A stretch of DNA of 64,000 bases from Hemileia vastatrix (Eukaryota > Basidiomycota > Pucciniomycetes > Pucciniales > Zaghouaniaceae), in NCBI GenBank assembly GCA_030280995.1, contig JASXTE010000002.1:19985683-20049682 (forward strand), written 5' to 3'. A program made the position numbers and the translations under genes. The notes under the pieces are model-generated. The model did not search any database. It was not told the DNA's origin and saw nothing but the letters and a program-made list of their open reading frames with translations. This document shows, piece by piece, positions 10,831 through 23,899 of this stretch; the first letter of the stretch is position 1; each line of letters opens with the position of its first letter.

Positions 10831-11900
10831 TGAGGTAAAAAAACATTAAATAGAAAGAAAAAGTATGGGGTGTAATATAGGTTTTCAACTTTGATTTTTA
10901 TTTCACAAATTAACATTTTATAAGTCATATATTATACTCTACTTACCTAAATTAATGAACCATTGGCTGTGTGTCATATAATGGTAATCATGAAGAAATT
11001 TGATTTCTCATGAGTTTCATGTATACATTTGTGTTTGATTTCATTGCCTTTGGTCACAGAAAATTTCCACTCACATTTTTACTTGAATTGTCATTAATTT
11101 AGGATTTTAAATTATCTTGTAAGTCTTGTTTACATGCTAATTTATGAAATGAACATAAATTTTGGCAACCTATGCCCCTACTTTCAATAAAACACAGGGG
11201 AGGATATTGCCATTTTTTTTCATAAATTATTTTCTGACTTTGAGAGAAAATAATGATCCTACCCCCTTTTATGGTAAATAGCAGGGGAGGGTATTGCCAA
11301 AAAATTTTTTTTGACAAAAATCATTGGCTTGTAGCTGAAATTTGGTGTTTCCCAATTGAAATTGATTATTTTTGAATTTTTCATCATTCTATCTTTGAAT
11401 CCTAACCTTCTCCCTCTCCAAATCTAAAAAATCTTTCTCAATTTCTAAAAATTATTCTTCCTTTGATTGTGAATGAAACCACTTCTTTTTCTCAAAAAGA
11501 AGGTGACTTTCAGCAGTTTTTTCATGAGATTCCAACTTCATGATTATAATTTGCACTTGTTCTTTTTCTGCAACAAGTTTAGTTTTTAAGATTAAGAGAA
11601 ATAAATAAAGAAAAATTCTTTAATCATGACGAAAATAAAAAATGTGTGAGTTTTTGAAATTTTTTCAAAAAAAAATCATCTAGAATCAAGACCTTTAAAA
11701 AGTCAGCACATATGAAATTATCACCAAAAAGAAATAAAACAAAATTTATTCAACCCAACAAACAATTAATCTAAAATGTTGCAATAAAATGTTTCACATC
11801 TCAGTGAGAAGTGTGTTCCAAGGATTGATTATTAGCTTTAATGCATTCTATCAAGAAAACTATCTAAACTTAATAAAAAAAACTAGTTATAAAACATTTT
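10831..11900. other. Gene-poor stretch; part of the 11.1-13.5 / 52.4-54.6 kb repeat
   Basis: No gene seen. From about 11.1 kb it contains short blocks of the form CCCCTACTTTCAATAAA...CAGGGG (11174-11203) and a related CCCCCTTTTATGG...CAGGGGAGGG block. Similar CCCC...TTCAATAAAATTCAGGGG blocks occur at 52460-52680, so this is probably the downstream flank of the duplicated segment described next. Confidence 0.5.
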
Positions 11901-13330
11901 GATCAAGCATTCAATTTTCTCAATAGATTTATTAGCTTTAACACATTCTCTCAAGAAATCTCTCTTTTTTGAACCATCTTGAAGTTGATACTTGAGTTTC
12001 ATTTGATCCAATAGGAAATTTTACTCTAGAGCCTTCTCCCCTTTCTTTATCTTGAATTTCTTCACCTCCAAGTCATGTGACCTCTCATTCCTCTTTAAAG
12101 AAAGCTCAATGTTTTTCTTCCCTAAGTCTTATGCCCTATCATCCCTTTAAAAAGAAAGCTCATATTTTTCTTTTTAAAGTTGAGAGTATTTCCTTCAACT
12201 TCAAATTTACCTAGAGTGAAAAGGAATATTAACAAAAGAAAAAAAAATCTTACTTGGTTTTTAAGAGGTATGCTATCACTTATCAGATTCACATTTCTCC
12301 AGAAAATCATCAATGGAAGAAAAAAAGGTTTGTGAAAAGTATCTCTGATTTTCTTTCTGTGACTGTTGAAATTCAAAGTAGTTGATGGTCTTCTCTTTTT
12401 TTTGGAGGTAACATTTCCTCTTAATCATTGATGCTAGCTTCAGACTCACTTGCTTGAGGATCCTAGGTGTGTTCATTAGCCTTTTTAAAAATAAAAAAAA
12501 TAAAACAACTAGATAAGAAATAAAAACTTACTGGAGTGGGATCATGTTGGTTTATATCACCATAAGGATATATTGGAAAGCTATCTAGATTTGTTGAGTT
12601 TAGAGCAGGGGAGGCTTGAGTGGAGGAAGAGGATGGGAAAAGATTTCTTTTGACATCATATTTGGAGATAGCATCTTCACCATCCAACATGTTGTAAGGA
12701 TTAACATCAGCTTTCTCTCCAAAAATAGCATCCATCTCTTTAAAGTATGGACATAGAGATTCAAGTTTATCATCTATAGATTTTATGCCCTAACTGATAT
12801 TAATTCGAGTAATAACAAAACCAGTAGAATATGAAAGAGTCTTTTCCTTCTTGTATTTGGCTTGGTAATGCTTGAAATATTCAGAAATCTTTTTAGTTAA
12901 AAGATCAATCCTTCTCTTTGTCTTATTTTGTAATTCATTGGCCATTAGAAGATAGCCATTGACCTTTGATGCAGGGGGCCATCCTACTTTATTTGCATTC
13001 TCAGTACCAAAACAAGAATCATAATTAGTTTTTATTTTAAGCCAGTTGATAAGTATGAGATGATCATCTTGTTTTAGTTATAAGGTCTTTGATTTCTCAG
13101 CTGAGTGGGGGAAAGAGGGAGTATTGAGATTTGAAGAGAAACTGGAGGAAGGCTGCCTTTGAGAAGATCTATGATGACTGGGAATTCTGAGATATTTTAA
13201 GATGAAAAGGAGAAGAAAAAACAGATGAGATGGGGAGGGGGTTGAATGGAAATGAATAGACAGGATGGGAGTGCACAGCAAGGTAGGAAGGCTATCACAT
13301 CCAGAAATTTTTCCAATATGTGGTTATGAA
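11900..13330 (-). pseudogene. Degraded multi-exon gene, copy A (possible Myb/SANT-like N-terminus, coiled-coil C-terminus)
   Basis: On the - strand, from about 13281 downward, one can follow PSHHRSSQRQPSSS, KQDDHLILINWLK, SNYDSCFGTEN/TNYDSCFGTEN, KVGWPPASKVNGY, MANELQNKT, KISEYFKHYQAKYKK, DDKLESLCPYFKEMDAIFG, NMLDGEDAISKYD and FFSSIDDFLEKCES. These pieces lie in different frames separated by stops and intron-like gaps. The order is the same in copy B at 52.8-54.4 kb. The basic helical segment around LILINWLK...AKYKK could be a Myb/SANT-like DNA-binding domain (inference); the end is a charged coil. I cannot name the family. Frame breaks make it a relic, or a gene whose introns I cannot place. 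Confidence 0.5.
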
Positions 13331-16300
13331 AAATTGAGGATAAAAATGTCAGATAGAGGTGAACATTGACACGTAAAAGGTCTAATAACCCAATTATTAG
13401 AAAAAATAATTGTGGAAGATAATTGGGGTATAAGGATTTTTATCCACAATTAATTTAATTGCAGATAAGTAAACATTGATAGTCCCTAATATGCGGTGCC
13501 AAACATTGCTAATCAGCCATTATAAAATCTCATTTTCTTCAATCAAAAAAATAGCTCATAAAATTCTAATTATTTTGATTTTTATTTTTAAATACCCTTT
13601 TTTTTGATGAATTCATATATATGGGACTTCTATTTTTTGTGACTAGAAATTATTTCAATTTGTTTCCACATTTACCATGTTTGACACCTCCTAATGCATA
13701 TATCTTTGGAACATATTTAAGAATTAATTAGATGCACTTGATGCATGTACATTGGCTAGATGGATTCTTTTATCACTTTATTTTTGTATCAATCTTAAAA
13801 TTAGAATCCTACAACCACCAGAAAAGTAGTTATTCTTACTATAGAACAACATAGGGTTCACATATCATATAAGGTTTTTATTATAATTTCTTGTATTTTG
13901 AAAATTTTTAGCATGTTATTATTTTAATTATTACTCCCAAACAAATAATTATTTGAAATTGAAACCTTCATTGAAAGAAAGCCCTGATTTTATACTATCA
14001 TTTTTGAAAAAAAAACTCATTCCAACAAGGAGTGGGTCAACCAACAGCAGGGATATAAGGATCTGGTTCTCAATCACATAGTGGAGGAAATTATCTTTTT
14101 TATTTAATTCAAGACTGATATTTGATTTATATTAATTAATTGAAAAGTATTGTGCTCATTCACAGGAGCTGTTACATGTGGTTGACCATATTTCAGATAT
14201 TTTTCAAGATTCTCATTTTTATTATACTAAGAAAGTTTTTGGAACATTATTTTATGAGTAACAATCATATTGTGACTTATGGATCATTCAGTGGCACTTG
14301 AAAGTTCTATTACTACAACCACTTCCAACTGAAAGGTTTAAGTTGCTTCTTTGAGGTGGTAGGGACAATCATCATTCTGGAAATACAGGAGAAAAAACAA
14401 AAAAAATAAGTACAAAAAAGAAAAATACAAAAAAAAAGTTATGAAAAGAGACAAAAATAAAAAGTAAAAAAATATGATAGGTAGGTGATGTGGTGGTGTG
14501 ATTTGAGGCTGAAAATATTGAGATGAAAAATTTGTGGCCAAAATATTAGAGCTCAGAGTATGCCTTATAGAATCTTCCTCTGTGTTAGTGAAACCCATTA
14601 GCATGAATATTTTATTGAATTTCTCCTATACCCTAGCCCTTGTTTTGTTATTTCCCTCCTGTAACCAATGTATTCACAAAAACTTTCTACACTCTGATAT
14701 GTTTACCAGACTCTAAGACATTCATTTCTTAAATTAACTTATGAAACTGCTTGTTTTTTCAGAAACTCATCTCACATCTTGATCACAATCAACTGCCTTC
14801 ATAGTCTTTTAAATTCATTACTACTACTCATCATAACCTGATACTATAAATCTTCCCTACATCTAAAGTCAATCTTAATTTTCTAATTTTATCTGAATTG
14901 AGAAAACATGCTTCAAATTTAATTGGTTAAATTTTAGGATGAAAGGAAATATGAGGTAAATATATTAATTGTAAGTGTTTCTTAGTAAAGTCACCCATAA
15001 AAGGATACTTTTATGCATTTTGGTCAGAAAAAATGCTTTTAATATGCAGTTAGATGCTTGATATTCTATACAAAAGGGATGGTTTCTCTTTGGCATGTGA
15101 TTGATGCTTTTATGGTACACATTTTTACAGACTTGGAAATACCTTCTCAGAAAATTTATCTTCAAAAGAAACAGCTAAAGTATTATTTCATTTCCACAAT
15201 AATACTCAGGAGTTAGTATATTCTAGGTTCTAATGGTGGCTTAACCCCCTGTTAATGTGAAAAGGTAAGTTTTTTTTAAATTATAATTGTTTATTAAATA
15301 TCTTTTGAAATTAATCTATATTTTACATAAAAGTCTTAGGTTCATTACTTCTCTCTCTCAGGTATTTAATTAATTTTAGATTTATTGCACACTCCCTATT
15401 ATTCTCTTCCTTCTAAATGCCTGAGCATACTGAATATGGGAAAAAGCTTTAGTGAGCTTTGATATGGTTTCACCTAGTAGACTTGAGTTTAGATTACAAG
15501 TTTTCAATTAATTAGAAGTATAATAATCTATATTCTTGTACCTTACTAGCAATAGGATATTCATCTCCAAAAATAATTCCTGCTCTATCTTCTCTGTCCC
15601 CCTTTCTTACTTGGATGCTGACATTAAAATTAGTTGTTTTTTAAAAAAAAATTAAAACCAAAAAAACAAAAAAATACTAATAATTAATTTTTAGTTCTAC
15701 TAATTTAAAAATGAGATTAAGCCAAAAAAAATTTAGATTTTAAAACTTTTATTATTAAAATTAACTTGTTGAATTTATATTTTTAGGTCTTGTGCATTAG
15801 TTGGCAGTGAGGCCTAGAAACTTTTTCATATTGTGACCATTTTTTAGAGACCACCATTAGCTGTTATTATTACCTGAAAGGCATCCATGTATATCCAGTA
15901 TTAAATATTAAATAGTCTTTATGCAGTTTGAATCCATAATATTAAGCAGTTAAATGAATATTGAATAGTGGATATTCTGTATTGCATCACCGCAGGAAAT
16001 TTGGCAGTGAAATTCTAGCAGTTCTCCCTCTTTGAACTCCATGTTGACCCTATTTTATGCAACATATTAGACCAAACATAAACACCACATTGAGAAAAAA
16101 TCATAAGCACATTTAGTCTGATATTTTTCCTTGATTGAAACCCAGTGTGTCCTACCTTGAGCACAAGTTGATCCAACAAAACCCTAATATGTTCCCTCAT
16201 TTGGCACACATTGATTGCAGATTGGTTGAACATGAGAATTATGCATAGGTACACAATATAAATTATTCAAGAATAGTCAACATTAAAAGCTCATGCATAC

Positions 16301-16544
16301 TCAATATACATTACTCATGCATATTGAATATTTCATATAGTATATTCAACATTCCATAGTACACATTTCATATTTTAAAATGCATAATTCATAATTCATA
16401 ATCATATTATATATTCAATGTTACATAATTCTTATAGCATAATTTATATAGATGCATAATGCATGTGCAACATAAAATTTTCATGCATATGCAATTTGAC
16501 ATTTAACCAAGTATCAAGAAAAGTAAAGAACAGGTCATGATTTG
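13331..16544. other. AT-rich stretch, no supported gene
   Basis: 13331-13530 continues the repeat shared with 54420-54610 (TAATTGGGGTATAAGGATTTTTAT is readable in both, with small differences). Beyond that I see only low-complexity AT sequence with A and T runs. A 79-codon frame at 16015-16254 (-) with VGHTGFQSRKN and GVYVWSNMLHKIG has a protein-like composition and may be a fragment of some element, but nothing supports it beyond that. Confidence 0.5.
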
Positions 16545-17641
16545 TGGCAGTCTATTTTAGTATGTCACTAAAGTTACTTGTAAATTTATTATGGGAAATT
16601 TATCATGATGATTTAAAGAGTTAATTAATTTTAGAATAATTTTATTATGAAGAAAATGGTTGAATTTATGCTGAAAATTGGTTAAAAATGGAAGGTCAAT
16701 AGAAGAAAATTAATATACAGTCAAGTAGCTCTAAAATAGGCTTATTAACACATGGAAATGAGAGTTATGAGGCTAATCAACCTTGAGAAATTTTTTGGGA
16801 ATTTTTACTATAATTCTTTTATTTTTAATTATTTTTGATTTTTTTTTAATTTACTTAACTTTAATGATTTTTAGCTTGGTTAATAGGGCTTTTCAGGCTA
16901 CCAAAATTGGAGGAAAGGTTCTACAGATGTAGCATTATCATCTCTAATTATTAAATATTTTTAATAATTTTTTAAGGCACAAATTGAGTCTGGAGGTCCA
17001 TATGAGCTCTGGAAATGTCTGGACAAACTCTGTATGAGCTCTGGAAATGTCTGGATGAAATCTGGACAAGCTCCATAAGGAAAAAGAGGCACATGACTAG
17101 GCTATGCATATAAAGGATGTAGACTAAAAATTAGACCATATCTTATATCATCATACAGTGTAATAAGGATGATAAAAAATAGCAAAAAAACATTCACATA
17201 AAATTTTAAAATTTTTAATACCCTTATAATTATAACATTTTTACCTAAAACTTCATATATCTTACACAAAAACTTATAAATATATACATATATGGTATCA
17301 TTAGAAAGATATAAACTCCTGGAAATCAATTCTAACATATTTTCACAAAAATAAAAATTTCATAAAAACATATTAATACAATCATTTAATGAACTTTTTG
17401 CTGGTGAAACTGTTTTTGTTGTATTTCTTAATATTAACTTAAGAACACCAATTCTTTCAACATAAAACTCTTTAAAATAATGATTCAACAAGTCATTTTT
17501 TTATCAAGTTAAAATTATAGCTTAGTTAACTGAGAGTTCCTTATTTTACTTAAAGGAACAAGGTTTACTTAGGTTTATCCAAATCTCTTAGATTCTGCTT
17601 GAAGAAAGGCAACTGTAGGAGTATTTCTACATTGGTGGTAC
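16545..17641 (+). repeat. F2-A 5' LTR
   Basis: Aligns along its length with 24449-25560, and in reverse with 26430-27471 and 56322-57386. Landmarks: TGAGCTCTGGAAATGTCTGGA duplicated near 17.0 kb, a CATATAAAGG TATA-like box near 17.11 kb, and the end block CTTAGGTTTATCC...GGCAACTGTAGG...CTACA. Confidence 0.85.
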
Positions 17642-17747
17642 CCAAAATGGGGTACATTGTTCCTGGATTATTTATTATTTGACTGTCTTAGCCTGAAAGA
17701 GGCTCTTATTGGATTCATTCTTTTTATGTTGATCTTTGGTCTTTGGG

Positions 17748-18060
17748 ATGTCTGCTGCTTCTGGATCTGGTGTTTTGGCTGCTGCTGTACCTATTAGGGA
17801 ATAATTAAGGATTGTATCTTTGGATGGGCCCAATTTTTCTGGTTATGATTTGGATGGATTTTTATATAGGAATAAAAATTCATCTGGGATTGATGGTGCT
17901 TTAACTTTGGATATAGTGAAGCAGATTAGGTTTTTTTATTGTGGACAGAAAGAGGGAAGAAGAAGTCATTAGGATGGAAGGTTATCAAGCTCAAGATTGC
18001 AAAAAGTTGAAGATGGAGATGGACAAAAGATTTTTAAAGATTTAATCATTTCAGGATCTG
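17748..18060 (+). pseudogene. F2-A gag N-terminal relic
   Basis: ATG at 17748, 107 nt after the 5' LTR, opens a frame with SAASGSGVLAAAVPIRE, a TAA, then LDGPNFSGYDLDGFLYR and TLDIVKQIRFFY before further stops. The FSGYDLDGFLYR block resembles the start of the Gag capsid-like region in agaricomycete-type gypsy elements as I recall them. Position just inside the LTR supports gag. No intact copy for comparison lies in the window. Confidence 0.5.
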
Positions 18061-18069
18061 AAAGATAAA

Positions 18070-19620
18070 GCTGGAAAGTGAGAATTAAAAGGTGTTGTAA
18101 TATCTATTAGTCAGTATAATCAGTTTATGGTTAAATTTTAGGTGGTTTTGGATTCTCTGTTAGATTATGACATTTTATGTCATAAAGATGAATCAAAGTA
18201 TGTGTTTTAGAATGCTACGGGGGATAAAGTTAAGGAGTATGGTTTGGTGGTTCTTTTTAATTTAAATTTAAAGAAGACTTATCTAAATGGAGAAAGAAGG
18301 ATAAAATTCATGGAGGAGGTAGAGAAGGTTGTTTTGGATTATCTGGACTCTCTGAATGCTGTTGATTTGTACCTTGAAGAAGAGTCTTTTAATATTCAAG
18401 ATGAAATTTATTGTGGTATAGAAGATTTGGCTGCAATTGAAATTGTTGATTTTGTAATTCCTAAATATTTAAGCCAGCTTAAAGATACTTTTGTGGAATA
18501 ATTTTTTGTTGGTGGAGAAGGGGTAGCTTGTTTTGAAATTTTGGATTTGGTTGTTTTTGAAGATATTGTTTTGGAAAAAGAAATTATTGGGGTAAAAGAG
18601 GTTTCTGTTGGTGATGATGTTGTAGCCACTAAGGAAGAATTTTTGGATTTTATGGTGGATTTGTTTTGGTTGATTTGGAGTTGGGTTTAGAGGATAATTT
18701 CCCTCAGGTTTTTTCTTCAGAAGCAGAGACTGTCTGCAATGAAGATGTAGATTTTGATGTTGGATCTGGTATATTCTTATAAGATTTTTTTGATCTCAGG
18801 AAGAGATTTTTTAGGGGGATAAGGTTTACCTTTCACAAATGGAGAGTGCAGAGGTGTTGGATAAAAGATTTTGTGAATTGGAATCACCTATAGTTTAGGA
18901 AAAGGTGTGTTATTCCATCTCTCCTTTGGTAGAAAAATTTCTATAGATTGGTTTTTGTGGAATTATATATTGGTGGAAATTCCCTTGGGGAAAATATATG
19001 GGTTTTTTTCAGAGGATGTTAAGAATATGATTTCTCTGAAATGAGGATAAAGTAAATAAAGCTGACTGAAATTTTTTTTATCATCACTTTTATGATTTGT
19101 TTTGGATTTTGTTTTCCTTCTACGTTTTTTACTTCAATAATCCTTCTGCAAGAGGATGAACTGCATTTCAAAAAGTTAATATCAAAAAAAATTCTTTGAA
19201 TAATCAAATAAAAAATCAAGAACAAAAATTATATAAATATTCTTTTTCTTACCTCCAGCAAGAGGCTAAACTGTACCAAAAATATCAAAATCAATGTAAA
19301 AATCAAGATAAAATATTTTTGAATATTCACAACACTCTCTTAATTTTTTATTCTCCAGAAAGAGGCTAAACTACATTGTAAAAATTGAAATTAAGTAAAA
19401 ATATATGAATAATTAAAAATAAAGATAAAATATTTTTGGAGATTCCCAAAACTCTATTATTTTTTATATCTCCTCCAGAAATAAATAAGGTTCAACAAAC
19501 ATAAATTTATTTAGAATCTTTAGGATGACTCTTATGAAGAAGAAAAAAATCCCCCCATTAGGATTAACTGGCTGATTTTGATATTTCTTCTGTTAAAGAT
19601 TCTGTTTCTGTTCTCCACCA
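18070..19620 (+). pseudogene. F2-A pol relic: unresolved acidic linker region
   Basis: Fragments such as VVLDSLLDYDILCHKDE, an 85-codon acidic frame at 18244-18501 (EEVEKVVLDYL, EEESFNIQDE) and glutamate/valine-rich frames to 18.8 kb can be read, with many stops. From 19250 the DNA contains repeated CTCCAGCAAGAGGCTAAACTG-like words (about 19251, 19355, 19463, 19614, 19671). Their F2-B equivalent (43250-43310) lies in the linker between RNase H and integrase, which suggests this part is that linker in expanded form. The protease, RT and RNase H domains were not found. Confidence 0.4.
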
Positions 19621-19635
19621 AGAAGAAAAAACTGT

Positions 19636-21340
19636 ATGAATTTATGTCTATTAATGAAGATAATGAAGATCTCCTCCAAGAGAGTAAACTGGATAGTTTG
19701 GATTTCAATGAAGATCTTGAATATTAAGATATTTAATGTGTGGGATAGCAGTAAATTGGAGAATGGTGTATATTTTTCAGTATTAGATAATTTAGTTAAA
19801 GAGAGTTTGGGTGTGTATAAAAATATGTCTAAAAAGAGGATGGAAGAAGAAGACATTGATGCTAAAAGGGGTGTTGATAAGTTGAAAGAAAATTCAGTTA
19901 AAGAGAGGTTGAAAGCTTCAGTAGATGATAAACCAAAATCTTATTTGATCATTAGGCTTATTCAGGGTAGGAAATTATTGGCTCATTCATGTGAAGGTGA
20001 TTTTGGTGATAGGGAAGTTCCCATTGGTGTGGTATTGTTGAAATTTTAAGATGGAGTCTAGGGAAAGACATGATTTTATTTGAAGGTAGTTAGATATTTT
20101 TTGACTCTGGAGAGGCTGGAGAATTGTGATGATGATGATTATTGGGTGGATATTAAAAGGAAGTCACCACAATTTTATTTATCATGTAGGAGGTTGATGA
20201 AAAGATGGTATAAAAATCCTCAGTTTGTTGTAGCTCAGAGAAGAGGGAAAGAGTTGGTTATGAAATAAATACATGAAGATCTTGGGTGTAGAGGTGTTGG
20301 AGAAACTTGAAAATAAATTTCTGATAGATTTTGGTGGCCTGGAATGAAAATGACTGATAAACAGTGGGTAAATTCATGTGAAGAATGTCAAAGGGGAAGT
20401 TATTTAAGGCCAAACCTGGACATTCAACTGGTGATAACACTCTTTTTAGTAGGGTTAGTTTGGATGCTGTTAATATTAAAGAGGGACATTAAAAATATTT
20501 AATTTTTTACAGAGATGATTTATTTGGATGGGTAGAGGCAGAATTTCTTAATAATTTGAATGCTAAAAATGTGGCAGATTTTTTCATGAAAGAATGGGTA
20601 TATAGGTATGGAGTGATAAATTTGGTGAATTTTGATGGAGGCCCTGAATTGGGCCTGAGTTTATGAAAGCTATATCAAACTTTGGATCAAAGATTAGGGT
20701 GATGAACCCTTATTATCCTGAAGCTGAAGTAATGAAAAAAAGAGGGCATAAAGTTATTAAGGATGCTTTAGTTAAAGTGTGTGGGACAAGTGCTGAAAAA
20801 TGGAGGCACAATTTACCAGTGATTTTATTTTCTGAAAGAATCACTTCCAAAAGAACAACTGGATATTCACCTTAAAAAAAGTTTTTGGTCAAAAAGCTGT
20901 TTTAAAAGTTGATTTAGACTCTAAATCATATCTTGGAGTAGATTGGGATATTATCAAAAATACTGAAGATTTATTATGGGCAAGAATGATACAGCTAGAA
21001 AAGAAAGAAGAAACTTTAGAAAAGGAATATTCTAGGATTTTCAAGATACAAATTCAGCCAGTCAGATATTGATATAAGCAGTTGGATCAAAGACTTATAA
21101 AACCTTTAAAAACTGGAGATATGGTTCTAGTGTATAATAAAAGTTTAGAAAGTCAGTAAGGGATGATGTTTGTAGATAGGTTGAATAGACCATATAAAGT
21201 CAGAGAACAGGTGTCTTATGGTTCATATTCTTTAGAGGAGTTGTATGGATTAGTTTTAAAATAGAGGGTAGCTGATGATCAAGTCAAGCAGTTATATCCT
21301 AGTGGAATCAGGAGTGCTGAATTCTAACCCAAAAATGAGA
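19636..21340 (+). pseudogene. F2-A integrase relic
   Basis: Follows the F2-B protein closely: VWDSSKLENGV, VVLLKF then TAA, FLTLERLENCDDDD, KRKSPQFYLSCRRLMKR, IHEDLG, RFWWPGM, CEECQR, SLDAVNIKEGH, GWVEAEFLNNLNAKNVADFF, FDGG, PYYPEAEVMKKRGHKVIKDALVK, RTTGYSP, and VLVYNKSLESQ. It therefore spans the zinc-binding region, core and C-terminal region of a Ty3/Gypsy integrase, but with frameshifts and stops throughout. The third catalytic residue region reads AEVMKKRGH where F2-B has KGMVERGH, so the expected Glu is lost. Confidence 0.8.
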
Positions 21341-21499
21341 ATAAACTACCAAAAATCTTTATGAGGAATCAATCTGGAATGAGGATAAACTATTTACCAT
21401 CATTATGAATAAATTAATTTTTAAATTTAATGACAAAATTTTTAGTGACAATTTTGTTGGAATTTAGCTATTTTGGTAGAAGTGTTCACATGGGAAATT

Positions 21500-22010
21500 T
21501 TTAAATTTAATAATGGCAAGTTTGGGGGTAATTGATGGGCTGGCTACTCTATACAGAATTACACCACAATAATTTTTAACATATTTTCTTGTTTCTAAGT
21601 GAATTCTGGCTTTTTTTTTCATATAGTTAGTCCACTAAGACTATAAACTGGATTGATACATCATCAAGTGAACACACTCATTCAAATACAGGATTTATGA
21701 TAAATATTTTATGTTATTTTATTTTAATATTTTTTTTAATTTTTAATATTTTTCATGTTTGAATTTTTTAACTTTGAATTTTATGTTTTTCAGTTTAAAA
21801 TTTTATTTATAATTAATTTGTTCTAATATAATGCTCACTGGAGGCCTCCAATCATTTTTATGAATTGGAGGGATCCCACCCAGTGATCAGTTCTCTATTT
21901 TTCTATTTATGTTTTTCAAATTTTCAAAATTATTTAAGTTTAATTTTAAATTTGCTTTCTTATGTATCCCACATCAAGGTGCACTGAGATGTGGGTATGA
22001 TTTCAGGGGT
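21500..22010 (+). repeat. F2-A hairpin cassette (three modules)
   Basis: Module 1 (21525-21565): GGGGTAATTG with a decayed partner arm, containing GATGGGCTGGCTACTC in the loop. Module 2 (about 21834-21887): CTCACTGGAGG ... CCCACCCAGTGAT. Module 3 (21968-21995): CCCACATC ... GATGTGGG around AAGGTGCACT. A TAAACTG motif (21630-21655) sits between 1 and 2. The same order occurs in F2-B and, reversed, in F2-C. Confidence 0.7.
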
Positions 22011-22347
22011 TTGGCTCATCAAATGGCTGGGTAAAATCTTTAAATTTTTATTTTACTTTCAAATTTGGTTTTTAAATTTTCAAATTCAATTTTCCTTAAA
22101 AAAACTTTATTTTAAACTAAATTTTTATTATTAAGTTTATTTTTATCTTTCATATTTATAATATCATTAAAAAATCATTAATTGAAACTATTATTACCAA
22201 ACTTTTTAAAATATATAAAATTAAATTTTCTTTTTCCTATATATTTTTTATTTTAAATATATTATTGCCTTTTATTATATTTCGAGACAGAAGACAATTA
22301 TTACCAAAGTTTCAAACTTACTTGATTTTACATCAAGATATTGACTA

Positions 22348-22955
22348 GTCCTCCAAGACTTTAAACTGGCTGGTTTCAAGAATTCTTCAAGATTTTAATT
22401 TGTTATTTTGGATCTGTTATTCTTACAAGAATTTAAGCTGAATATTTATGAAGATTCTTTAAGTTGTCTTTGTTAGATATGCTAGTCCCTCAAGACTATA
22501 ACTTAATTTTAAAAAGAAAGAAATTTCAAGAACTAATGGTTGTTTGTTCTTTTCCTATAATGACTTAAACTGGAACTTTTTTTTATTGGAAAATTGTTTT
22601 GGATATGTGGGAAGGAAAAGTTGGAAGGGTCATCTGAGCCCTAAAATTTATTATCAATGTTGTGGATGCTATTGACATTGTATTTTTTTATTGTGAAGAA
22701 TGTTCTGGGATTGATCCTCCATGACCTTAACCTGATAAATAATCAATCTTTGGTCCACCATTACCATAAACTGGCTATTCAATCATTATTTGGATGATTT
22801 ATTAAAAGCTTTACAGAAGATTGGTCCACAAAGACTATAAACTGGCAATCAATTAAATGTTTGGTCGTATAAGAATTTAAACTGTAAATTTTAATCTTTT
22901 TGGATTTTCAATCAATATTTTTAATTTATTACTTGTTCATCAGTACTCAAACTGG
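22348..22955 (+). repeat. F2-A TAAACTG-motif array, diverged
   Basis: At least nine copies of a motif of the type TCCNCCAAGACTNTAAACTG occur at about 22348, 22383, 22421, 22485, 22713, 22752, 22823, 22863 and 22934, spaced irregularly by 30-230 bp. Between motifs the sequence is not conserved. This corresponds to the tight array at 48999-49111 in F2-B. Confidence 0.7.
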
Positions 22956-23119
22956 ATAATCACTCATTAGGAAGGCTCAAAAATTAATAGAGAAAGTCGT
23001 ATTTTAAACCTTAGAGAATACAGATGTCTTAATAGGTGGAAACAAGTGATTTTGGATAACAAAAAGTAGGAGACTTAGAGTGTTATTGGTAAAGATTTTT
23101 AAGTTGGATATGGTTTTCC

Positions 23120-23540
23120 CTGCACTATGGATAGCGTAGAGGTGTTGGATAATAGAGTGCAGAGATTGGATGCATTCAAAGGCTGTAAATTAAGGTGCTA
23201 AGAAAGTCTGTATAAATATGAAAAATTCTTTCAGTTTAAAAGCAGTTTGTAGAGTTTTAAATTTAATTGAATTTTGTGATTCTGATTTTTTTGAAAGAGG
23301 ATTAGTTAGTCGTAATTGTAGAATATCTCATGTTAGGCTATTTTGGTGGAAGCTTGGATGACCTTATGGAAGGAATGATATCAAATTATTTAGCCCAGTA
23401 GGTGTAGAGAATACTCTCTCATGCTGTGCAAGAAAGAGATTGGTAGAGGAGAGTCTGAATGGATTCAAACATTTCTCTCAGAAATGTAATCATCATAAGG
23501 AAAATATGGTTTATTTCAGTTTAAATAAAGAAATATCAGA
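23120..23540 (+). pseudogene. F2 sense-strand fragment of unknown function
   Basis: Readable as MDSVEVLDNRVQRLD (about 23127) and later RLFWWKLG, PYGRNDIKLFSPVG, ENTLSCCARKRL and GFKHFSQKC. F2-C carries the same block on its own sense strand (58337-58543) as RLFRWKLGGPYGKNG, VGEETSLSCCEK. It lies between the motif array and antisense gene B in both. A related MESAEVLDKRF start is also seen near 18839. Function unknown; the family is not recognised. Confidence 0.5.
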
Positions 23541-23899
23541 CAGAAAACAAGATAAACCAGACAAAATGTTTTAACAGAACTAAAAAAAATTTAAAAGAAG
23601 AAAAGAATAGCCAAAACAAGTAATATCTTTGAAATATCTATAAATAAGCATCTAACTTTTCATTAAAAACCTTCTCTTCATAATATCTTCATGGTTATTA
23701 ACTAAAGTTTCTGGAAAATAAGCTAAAACTTATTTTTTCATATCATCACAAAAGTCTAAAAAGAGATATCTATGAAAATTTGGATAATAATTAATATAAT
23801 ATATTTGTACCTGGCCGAAATAATCAGTAATTGTATTTTCTATAGATTAAGGTAAAAAGAATATATAAATCAGTATGGTGGATTATCAATATGAAATGA

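Noticed and set aside
16015..16254. 79-codon frame on the - strand with protein-like composition.
   Set aside because: No family recognised, no second copy in the window and no neighbouring element; kept only as a note.
17748..21340. RIP (C-to-T at CpA) as the sole cause of decay in F2-A.
   Set aside because: Several stops need transversions (for example GAA to TAA, TAY to TAA equivalents), so the lesions do not fit a pure RIP pattern; a dinucleotide count would be needed.
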